DNA of 64,000 nt from Albibacterium bauzanense (GTDB lineage Bacteria; Bacteroidota; Bacteroidia; Sphingobacteriales; Sphingobacteriaceae), in assembly GCF_004339765.1 (NCBI RefSeq), contig NZ_SMGO01000002.1, forward strand, positions 1 to 64,000. The letters are read 5' to 3'. Position numbers and translations under genes: made by a program. Below, one piece after another: positions 57,634 to 64,000 of this stretch (position 1 is the stretch's first letter; every line of letters starts with the position of its first letter). The notes under the pieces were generated by a model, which ran no database searches, was not told where the DNA came from, and was given only the letters and a program-made list of their open reading frames with translations.

Positions 57634-57673
57634 ATAAAGCCTTGGGATTGATTTCTTGAGGCTTTATTTTTTT
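57634..57673 (+). terminator. Terminator after der
   Basis: Stem ATAAAGCCT (57634-57642) with complement AGGCTTTAT (57659-57667), followed by TTTTTTTAT. Lies between convergent der and the S41 protease gene. Confidence 0.85.
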
Positions 57674-57693
57674 ATTATGAATTGTGTTAGATA

Positions 57694-59307
57694 TTATTGC
57701 AGAACTTCCAGGCTTCGCTGAATCATGTAATCGTCGTGGTTGCGAACCTTAAACCAAGCTTCATTTCCGAAAAAATAACGCCCCATCAAGGCTTTAATAT
57801 CTCCTTCTAACTGCTTAGCAGATACGTTAACCTCTTGTTGAGAAAAAGAGACTTCCTGGCTTCTTACAAATTGAAGAAACTCTTGAAAAGTAGCTGAAGG
57901 GAGCTCATAATCTTCAATAAAATTCTCGACAGCAAAAGACGGCGGACTATCAATTAATCGATTATAAACAAATTTACTGATCAAATCTTTTGCTAATACT
58001 TCCTTATAGAAAGGAGTTAAAGCTGTGGTATCCATCGGAATATAAATGTCGGGCATAATCCCTCCAATAACTTTAAACAACTTACCTGAATTGCTTTTAT
58101 AGATCCTGCCATCAGCACTTACTGAATCAGTCCGGGTAATTTCCTGCGTAAGCTCGCCACTTAAAAACCGCTGGTTCAATTCATTAAAATACTGCCCGTT
58201 CCCGAATTTGTAGGGCTTTTGAATACTTCTGCCTAATGGTGTATAATAACGCGCAACGGTAAGACTTAAGGCAGAGCCATCTCCAAAATCAAATTGCTCC
58301 TGCACCAATCCTTTACCAAAAGAGCGTCGGCCGATAATAGTTCCTCTATTTAAATCCTGAATAGCGCCTGCAACGATCTCACTGGAAGATGCGGAGTTCT
58401 CATCAATCAATACCACCAATTTTCCATTCTCATATAATCCCCCATCAGTAGAATAATAATCAGTTCGCCTTTCATTAGCACCTGAGGTATAAACTAAAAG
58501 TTTATCGGCCGCAAAAAATTCATCTGCCACAGCCAAAGCAGCATAGAAATAACCTCCTCCATTTCCTCTCAAGTCCAGAATCAGTTTATCGAAGCGATGT
58601 TTATCCAATGCTTTTAAGGTAGCATCAAATTCTTCTGCAGTACGTTCGCCAAAGCGTTTTATACGAATATAAGCCACTCGGGGTTCAATCATATAGGCAG
58701 CATCAAGCGAGCTAACAACAATCTGATCTCGTTTAACCTTCATCGGCGTTTCAATCTCTTTTCCATCTCTGCTAACCCAGATATTGACTACGGATCCGCG
58801 CTTTCCACGAACCATATTAGAAATCTCTTCCTGGCTGCGATTAGCTCCTGCAATAAGCGAATCATTAACCCAAATTAATTTATCTCCACGCAATATACCT
58901 GCTTTTTCTGCCGGTCCGTTATCAACTATACTGGTAACTAACAGAGTATCGTTTATTGAAAAATACTCAATGCCAATGCCGTCAAAGCTTCCGGAAAGGT
59001 TCTCTTCCATTGCCTGAGCCTTACGCGGTGGGAAATAAATAGAGTGAGGATCCAGGCGTGACAGCATTTCCTTGATCGCGGCATCTTGAAGGGTATCTAA
59101 ACCTACCTTATCAACATAACGCTCTTGAATTAATTGTAAAGCTTTCTGAACTTTTCCCGTTTTATCTGTTGTACCAAGTGGGATAAAACTACTATTACCA
59201 ATACTGATGGATTCTTCTGCATAATTCTGACCCAGGATTAGCCCGACCGCTAGAACGGCGGCATAAGCCAAGGCAAACCAGATGTTTTTTTTGGTAGAAT
59301 TTTGCAT
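57694..59307 (-). CDS. S41-family C-terminal processing protease with PDZ domain
   Basis: About 537 residues from the ATG at 59307 (the frame extends five codons to a TTG). One membrane anchor or signal (FALAYAAVLAVGLILG), a PDZ domain (GIGIEYFSINDTLLVTSIVD, GPAEKAGILRGDKLIWVN), and the S41 core with the Ser-Lys pair: nucleophile in IDENSASSSEIVAGA and lysine in GRRSFGKGLVQEQFD. Processes or degrades periplasmic proteins from the C-terminus. Convergent with der. Not part of the carbohydrate system. Confidence 0.94.
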   Translation of the reverse strand: MQNSTKKNIWFALAYAAVLAVGLILGQNYAEESISIGNSSFIPLGTTDKTGKVQKALQLIQERYVDKVGLDTLQDAAIKEMLSRLDPHSIYFPPRKAQAMEENLSGSFDGIGIEYFSINDTLLVTSIVDNGPAEKAGILRGDKLIWVNDSLIAGANRSQEEISNMVRGKRGSVVNIWVSRDGKEIETPMKVKRDQIVVSSLDAAYMIEPRVAYIRIKRFGERTAEEFDATLKALDKHRFDKLILDLRGNGGGYFYAALAVADEFFAADKLLVYTSGANERRTDYYSTDGGLYENGKLVVLIDENSASSSEIVAGAIQDLNRGTIIGRRSFGKGLVQEQFDFGDGSALSLTVARYYTPLGRSIQKPYKFGNGQYFNELNQRFLSGELTQEITRTDSVSADGRIYKSNSGKLFKVIGGIMPDIYIPMDTTALTPFYKEVLAKDLISKFVYNRLIDSPPSFAVENFIEDYELPSATFQEFLQFVRSQEVSFSQQEVNVSAKQLEGDIKALMGRYFFGNEAWFKVRNHDDYMIQRSLEVLQ

Positions 59308-59447
59308 ATAATAATGGAACAAAAATAGCGTTTATCGCTTGTATTTTAACAATTATTGCTTAAAAGAACAAATAAAGAGCCAAATTACTTTATAAAGAAT
59401 TAATTGTATTAATTTTATGACAGTTACCTGTTATTACACGTGAATAT

Positions 59448-60014
59448 ATGCATGAAATTGAACCTTATTATCGCTGGCGCGATGATTACATTGCAGCAGA
59501 GGATGAACGCTCACCGTTTTATAACGAGGAGTATAATGAATTTGAATATGATAAGCAGATCTATAATTTTTTACTGCATCCGCAATGGGATTCTTTTGGT
59601 TCAGAAACTTTATACTTAAAAGTTTTGTTTGCTGATTATGAGCATGAGTATGTAATTATTGAATTTATAGGCGAGTGGAATGATGCCATCGATAATGATA
59701 TTATGCTGCTAAAAAGAGAGGTAATTGATTTGATGATTGATGAAGGAATCAACAAGTTTATTTTAATTGGAGAGAATATATTAAACTTTCACACCTCAGA
59801 TGATAGCTATTATGAAGAATGGTTTGAAGATATTGGTGATGGATGGATTGCAGGAGTAGGTTTCCGCGATCATGTGATTGCTGAATTTAAAGATTCAGAT
59901 ATCGATTACTTTATTAACTTAGGTGGAGCGTTGAACGACTTGAACTGGCGGACTTTAAATCCTGTTCAGGTTTATCATCATGTAAAGGAACAAATACAAC
60001 TCCGTTTAACTTAA
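59448..60014 (+). CDS. Conserved hypothetical acidic protein
   Basis: 188 residues, very acidic and rich in Tyr, Asp and Glu (for example YNEEYNEFEYDKQIYNF and DDSYYEEWFEDIGDGW), no signal peptide or membrane segment. I do not recognise a family. Alternating hydrophobic strands (TLYLKVLFADYEHEYVIIEF, NKFILIGENIL) suggest an alpha/beta cytosolic fold. It starts 125 bp after the protease promoter region and ends 9 bp before the DUF4833-like gene, so the two may share a transcript. Confidence 0.7.
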   Translation: MHEIEPYYRWRDDYIAAEDERSPFYNEEYNEFEYDKQIYNFLLHPQWDSFGSETLYLKVLFADYEHEYVIIEFIGEWNDAIDNDIMLLKREVIDLMIDEGINKFILIGENILNFHTSDDSYYEEWFEDIGDGWIAGVGFRDHVIAEFKDSDIDYFINLGGALNDLNWRTLNPVQVYHHVKEQIQLRLT

Positions 60015-60023
60015 ATGTAATGT

Positions 60024-60596
60024 ATGAGGAAATCAATTATTTCGATCTCGTTTCTAGTAGGCCTCATGGTTCTATCTATTAATATTGCTGCCCAGGAAAC
60101 GGGTGACCAATCTTTTGATAAACTTGTAGACAAAGAAAGCCTGCCCGTTCCGGCTGAAAAAGATCAGCTATTTTATCTTCAGCGTGATCCTAATTCTAAT
60201 ACAGTTATTTATTCGATAAATTTAGAGGATGGCGAGCTTGATACCAGCCGGCCAGTAAAAGCACACTGGATTCGCTATTCAGAAGGAAGTAAGCGAACTA
60301 ACCTGTCCTTTATCCAACGCACTATGGCCTATGGGGTACATCATACAAAAGTAGAGGATGGCAAATTCGATATCCGGATTCAAGCGTATAAAGATTTACC
60401 GATTGAAGTCAGGTATAACAAACAAAGTAAAAAATACCAAGCTTATACTCTCGTTGAAAATAAAGAAATAGTATTGGAACGTATTTTCGTCCGCATTAAT
60501 GGAGGGTCACTCTTTAAACCGAAAGTAGAATATATTGAAGTTAGCGGTTATAACCCAACCAGCAATGCAAAAATCAATCACCGTTTCCAGCCCTAA
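60024..60596 (+). CDS. Exported DUF4833-like protein
   Basis: 190 residues, Sec signal peptide (IISISFLVGLMVLSINIAAQ). The body (LFYLQRDPNSNTVIYSIN, PVKAHWIRYSEGSKRTNLSF, ERIFVRINGGSLFKPKVEYI) fits the DUF4833 group common in Bacteroidota; the assignment is from memory of the motif order. Function unknown, periplasmic or outer-membrane-associated. The left arm of the following terminator lies inside its last codons. Confidence 0.75.
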   Translation: MRKSIISISFLVGLMVLSINIAAQETGDQSFDKLVDKESLPVPAEKDQLFYLQRDPNSNTVIYSINLEDGELDTSRPVKAHWIRYSEGSKRTNLSFIQRTMAYGVHHTKVEDGKFDIRIQAYKDLPIEVRYNKQSKKYQAYTLVENKEIVLERIFVRINGGSLFKPKVEYIEVSGYNPTSNAKINHRFQP

Positions 60597-60623
60597 CAGG
60601 CAGCATAAAAGAAACGGTGATTG
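60575..60623. terminator. Bidirectional terminator overlapping the DUF4833 gene end
   Basis: Perfect 13-bp inverted repeat CAATCACCGTTTC (60575-60587 and 60611-60623) between convergent genes. The first arm is inside the coding region, so its codons are constrained by the hairpin. Confidence 0.75.
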
Positions 60624-60632
60624 AAATAATAA

Positions 60633-62087
60633 TTAAACGTCGTATGTAGTAGACGATGTCTCTCCTCCTCTACCTGTCCAATTGGTATGGAAAAACTCAC
60701 CACGCGGTTTGTCAAGACGCTCATAAGTATGAGCACCAAAGTAATCTCGCTGAGCTTGTAATAAGTTAGCCGGTAAGCGTTCGCAACGGTATCCATCGTA
60801 GTATATTAATCCGGCACTCAAGCATGGTACAGGAATACCGTGAGTTACAGCAGCCACAATTACATTGCGCCATCCTGCTTGTGCAGCTTGAATTTTATCA
60901 CGGAAGAAATCATCAAGAATTAGATTCTGTAAGTTTGGATTCTTTTCAAAAGCTTCCTTGATTTTTCCTAAGAATGCTGAACGGATAATACATCCTTCGC
61001 GCCACATCATAGCAATGCTGCCATAATTAAGTGTCCAGCCATATTCTTTGGCTGCAGAAGCCATCATTTGGTATCCTTGTGCGTAAGAAATTACTTTTGC
61101 AGCATAAAGAGCATCGCGCAAGTCATTAAGAAAAGCAGTACGATCGCCTTTAAACACTACACTCGGACCTGACAATACTTTAGAAGCTGCTACACGCTCG
61201 TCTTTCAATGCAGACAGGCAACGTGCGAAAACAGACTCAGCAATTAATGTTAATGGTATGCCTAAATCAAGCGCTACTGTACCTGTCCACTTACCAGTTC
61301 CTTTTTGTCCGGCAGTATCCAATATCTTATCAACCAATGGCTGACCATCTTCGTCTTTGAACGCTAAAATATCACGGGTTATCTCGATCAGGTAACTGTC
61401 TAATTCCCCTTCATTCCACTCTTTAAATACATCGTGCATTTCATCAGGCGTCATACCCAACACATCTTTCATGATGTGATAGATTTCGTTGATCAGCTGC
61501 ATATCACCATACTCGATGCCGTTGTGCACCATCTTCACAAAATGTCCGGCACCGCCACTACCTACCCAATCACAACAAGGAGTACCATCAGCCACTTTAG
61601 CGGCGATACCTTGAAAAATAGGTTTTATTGCAGGCCAGGCTGCTTCAGAACCCCCAGGCATGATAGATGGCCCTAACAAGGCTCCTTCTTCTCCACCTGA
61701 AACACCGGTACCGATATATAATAATCCTTTGCTCTCTAAATATTCTACACGACGTTCAGTATCAGGGAAATGTGAATTACCACCATCGATAATAATATCT
61801 CCCGGTTCTAAATGAGGAATTAACAACTCAATAAAATCATCCACCGGCTTACCAGCTTTCACCATTAGCATCACCTTGCGAGGGCTCTTCAATGAATTGA
61901 TCAGGTCTTCGATAGACGAAGCACCATAAATGTTCTTTCCTTTTGCACGCCCATTAACAAAACGCTCTACCTTATCTACCGTACGATTGTATGCCGTTAC
62001 ATGAAACCCTTTACTCTCCATATTAAGAATAAGGTTTTCTCCCATCACGGCAATCCCAATGACACCTATGTCAGATTTTTCTTGCAT
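60633..62087 (-). CDS. gnd: 6-phosphogluconate dehydrogenase, decarboxylating
   Basis: 484 residues, typical long-form Gnd. NADP motif IGVIGIAVMGENLILNMESK, MLMVKAGKPVDDF, IIDGGNSHFPDTERR, TGVSGGEEGALLGPSIMPGG, catalytic GAGHFVKMVHNGIEYGDMQ, and the C-terminal TNWTGRGGETSSTTYDV. Converts 6-phosphogluconate to ribulose-5-phosphate in the oxidative pentose phosphate pathway. Stands alone on the minus strand, divergent from the FGE-sulfatase-type gene. Confidence 0.97.
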   Translation of the reverse strand: MQEKSDIGVIGIAVMGENLILNMESKGFHVTAYNRTVDKVERFVNGRAKGKNIYGASSIEDLINSLKSPRKVMLMVKAGKPVDDFIELLIPHLEPGDIIIDGGNSHFPDTERRVEYLESKGLLYIGTGVSGGEEGALLGPSIMPGGSEAAWPAIKPIFQGIAAKVADGTPCCDWVGSGGAGHFVKMVHNGIEYGDMQLINEIYHIMKDVLGMTPDEMHDVFKEWNEGELDSYLIEITRDILAFKDEDGQPLVDKILDTAGQKGTGKWTGTVALDLGIPLTLIAESVFARCLSALKDERVAASKVLSGPSVVFKGDRTAFLNDLRDALYAAKVISYAQGYQMMASAAKEYGWTLNYGSIAMMWREGCIIRSAFLGKIKEAFEKNPNLQNLILDDFFRDKIQAAQAGWRNVIVAAVTHGIPVPCLSAGLIYYDGYRCERLPANLLQAQRDYFGAHTYERLDKPRGEFFHTNWTGRGGETSSTTYDV

Positions 62088-62313
62088 ATCAGTTATTTAT
62101 TTATTTTCCAATCTCCAAAGTTATACTTTAGACGCGAAAAACAAACAGAAATTAAGGAAGTTTATCAGCGATGATGGTTATTTTATTCCTTTTCTACCTA
62201 ATTCCATTTCACGCATTGAGTTAATTGCTTCAATCTTGTTTTTAAAATATTTATGTTACATTGGGTTTTCTTTTTTATCTTCAAAGTATAAGACCTATAC
62301 AATCGATATATAC

Positions 62314-63285
62314 ATGAATTACAAATATTTATTTTTAATACCTCTTTTATTTATCAGTGTTTTTTCAATAGCCCAGCAAACAACAGCAACAGCACAGAAT
62401 TATAGTCAAAAAATTGACGGAACAAATTTGTCTTTTACAATGCAGGCTATACCAGGCGGGACTTTCAAGATGGGTAGCGATCAAGGAAAGCCTGATGAAG
62501 CACCTGTACACGATGTAAAACTGGATCCATTCTGGATGAGTACATTCGAAGTAACATGGGATATTTTTGAACCATTTCTATACAAAGATTTTGAAGTATC
62601 TCATAGTACAGAATCCATACCTGCAGAAGTAGATGCAGTAACCCGGCCCACAAAGCCTTATTTGGATATGACATTCGGCATGGGTAAAGAAAATCACCCG
62701 GCTTTAGCAATGACTCAATATAATGCGATTCAATTTTGCAAATGGCTCTATGTCAGAACAGGGGTTTTCTATCGCTTACCAACTGAAGCAGAATGGGAAT
62801 ATGCTGCAAGAGCAAATAAGCAGTCAGCTTATTTTTTTGGTGAGGATGCCGCATTGTTAGATGAGTTTGCCTGGTTTAAAGATAACAGTGGTGATAAAAC
62901 TCATGAAGTTGGTAAGAAGAAACCTAATCCATGGGGGCTATTTGATATTTATGGAAATGTAGCAGAATGGACTTACGATCAATATGTTGACAATTATTCA
63001 GCTTTTGCAGGTAAGGTTAGCCATAATCCGGTAGTTATACCAGAAACGCTTTATCCGCATAGTATTCGCGGAGGCTCATTTGTTGATGAAGCAATGGACT
63101 TGCGTTCAGCTGCCCGCCTGGCTTCTGATCCGGCATGGAAACAAATCGACCCTCAAATTCCTAAAAGCAACTGGTGGATGCCAGATGCTCCTTTTATTGG
63201 CATTCGCCTCGTAAGACCTGCCGTAACACCTTCAAAAGAGGAGATTGACGCTTACTATGATAAAAAACCTATAGAAGATTATTGA
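62314..63285 (+). CDS. Exported formylglycine-generating-enzyme/SUMF1-like protein
   Basis: About 323 residues from the ATG at 62314, which gives a clean signal peptide (YLFLIPLLFISVFSIAQQ); the open frame extends upstream to 62059 but would overlap the gnd start and is not likely coding. FGE-sulfatase fold: MQAIPGGTFKMGSDQGKPDE, FWMSTFEVTWDIF, NAIQFCKWLYVRTG, YRLPTEAEWEYAAR, PNPWGLFDIYGNVAEW and SIRGGSFVDEAMDLRSAAR. Members activate sulfatases or, in this exported form, have unknown roles. It is 18 bp upstream of a Tat Gfo oxidoreductase, in one operon. Confidence 0.9.
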   Translation: MNYKYLFLIPLLFISVFSIAQQTTATAQNYSQKIDGTNLSFTMQAIPGGTFKMGSDQGKPDEAPVHDVKLDPFWMSTFEVTWDIFEPFLYKDFEVSHSTESIPAEVDAVTRPTKPYLDMTFGMGKENHPALAMTQYNAIQFCKWLYVRTGVFYRLPTEAEWEYAARANKQSAYFFGEDAALLDEFAWFKDNSGDKTHEVGKKKPNPWGLFDIYGNVAEWTYDQYVDNYSAFAGKVSHNPVVIPETLYPHSIRGGSFVDEAMDLRSAARLASDPAWKQIDPQIPKSNWWMPDAPFIGIRLVRPAVTPSKEEIDAYYDKKPIEDY

Positions 63286-63303
63286 AACCCTAAATAAACA
63301 GTT

Positions 63304-64000
63304 ATGAAAAATAAATATGATCGTCGTGATTTTCTAAAATCGACAGCAGTAATTGCAGGTGCTACAGCTATTGGCACAGCACCAATTTCTGGAGTTTTTG
63401 CTTCAGTTGATGATACTATCAAAATTGCATTGGTAGGATGTGGTGGTAGAGGTACTGGTGCTGCATTTCAAGCATTAAGTACGAAACAAAATCTTAAGAT
63501 TGTAGCACTGGCAGATGCTTTTAGAGAGCCTTTGGATGAGTGTTATAAAAAGCTTGTAGAACGCTTTAAAGATAAAGTTGACATACCTGAAGATCATAAG
63601 TTTGTAGGCTTTGATGCTTATGAAAAAGCTATTGCGCTTGCAGACGTAGTATTATTTGCTACTCCTCCTGGTTTTAGGCCTGCGCACTTTGCAGAAGCTA
63701 TTAAACAAAACAAACATGTCTTTATTGAAAAACCTCTGGCTGTAGATGCACCAGGTATTCGCCAGGTATTAGCTACAGCTAAAGAAGCAGAAACTAAAAA
63801 ACTAAATGTAGTTGTAGGTTTGCAACGCCGTTATCAAAAGAATTATCGCGAAACAATAAAGCAGATTCAAGATGGTGCAATCGGTAAAATTCAAGCCGGA
63901 CAGGTTTACTGGAATAGTGGTGGTGTTTGGGTAAGGCCTCGCACAGCTGATCAGACCGAAATGGAATATCAAGTAAGAAATTGGTATTATTTCAATTGGT
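63304..64000 (+). CDS. Tat-exported Gfo/Idh/MocA oxidoreductase, partial
   Basis: Starts at ATG 63304 and runs off the right edge; about 232 residues seen. Twin-arginine signal YDRRDFLKSTAVIAGATAIG, Rossmann motif IALVGCGGRGTGAAFQAL, VVLFATPPGFRPAHFA, and catalytic HVFIEKPLAVDAPG. Exported with bound cofactor, like the protein at 52702, but with a standard EKP motif. Paired with the FGE-sulfatase-type gene 18 bp upstream. The C-terminal domain that would define substrate is outside the window. Confidence 0.92.
   Translation, partial: MKNKYDRRDFLKSTAVIAGATAIGTAPISGVFASVDDTIKIALVGCGGRGTGAAFQALSTKQNLKIVALADAFREPLDECYKKLVERFKDKVDIPEDHKFVGFDAYEKAIALADVVLFATPPGFRPAHFAEAIKQNKHVFIEKPLAVDAPGIRQVLATAKEAETKKLNVVVGLQRRYQKNYRETIKQIQDGAIGKIQAGQVYWNSGGVWVRPRTADQTEMEYQVRNWYYFNW

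Noticed and set aside
62059-62313. Upstream extension of the FGE-sulfatase reading frame to 62059
   Set aside because: It overlaps the gnd start, has no protein-like composition, and the signal peptide begins exactly at the ATG at 62314.

Overview
The window looks like an AT-rich chromosomal segment of a Bacteroidota bacterium, most likely order Sphingobacteriales. The evidence is three SusC/SusD pairs, promoters of the TAnnTTTG (-7) type, many Sec, lipoprotein and Tat exports, and Bacteroidota-style house-keeping neighbours. It is an accessory carbohydrate locus of about 56 kb (1-56 kb) followed by ordinary genes (der, an S41 protease, gnd). I saw no rRNA, tRNA, CRISPR array, insertion sequence or phage gene.

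Layout. (1) 1-8.45 kb, pentose block: transketolase N-subunit (cut by the window edge), a transaldolase/FSA-type enzyme, a LacI regulator, then an operon on the minus strand: xylulokinase, xylose isomerase, an exported DUF1080 protein, a Gfo/Idh/MocA oxidoreductase and a TIM-barrel sugar isomerase. (2) 8.7-17 kb: SusC/SusD pair 1 with a ThuA protein and a lipoprotein dehydrogenase carrying a c-type cytochrome. (3) 17.4-26.7 kb: two operons holding a dehydrogenase-cupredoxin, a long DUF1080 protein, a Gfo oxidoreductase, a TIM-barrel epimerase and a 1226-aa ThuA-dehydrogenase-HEAT-LamG-like-cupredoxin fusion. (4) 26.9-42.4 kb: CE1 esterase, GH95 alpha-L-fucosidase/galactosidase, SusC/SusD pair 2, an L-fucose-type oxidative operon (CE1 esterase, FucP-like transporter, aldose dehydrogenase, lactonase, zinc dehydrogenase) and an AraC regulator. 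(5) 42.8-56 kb: SusC/SusD pair 3, a Tat-exported TIM-barrel protein, a second dehydrogenase-cytochrome c lipoprotein, a Tat-exported Gfo oxidoreductase, a phosphodiesterase and another DUF1080 protein. (6) 56.3-64 kb: der, ctp, two small hypotheticals, gnd, then an FGE-sulfatase-type protein and another Tat Gfo oxidoreductase that runs off the window.

How the parts fit. Apart from GH95 and two CE1 esterases there is no classical glycoside hydrolase. The recurring set is instead Gfo oxidoreductase, TIM-barrel isomerase/lyase, DUF1080 (now linked to 3-keto-glycoside cleavage), ThuA and a beta-propeller dehydrogenase carrying heme c or blue copper. I infer an oxidative, 3-keto-sugar-like route for taking glycans apart in the periplasm, feeding electrons to small carriers, beside xylose and L-fucose/L-galactose catabolism.

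Regulation can be read from the DNA. A 14-bp palindromic site (TGCCAACGTTTGCA and variants) occurs nine times, in front of the fsa/lacI, xylB, SusC-1, ThuA-fusion and araC genes, and should be the LacI operator. A separate 32-bp asymmetric site occurs three times, in front of GH95, SusC-2 and the fucose operon, and should be the AraC site. Together they suggest a LacI to AraC cascade.
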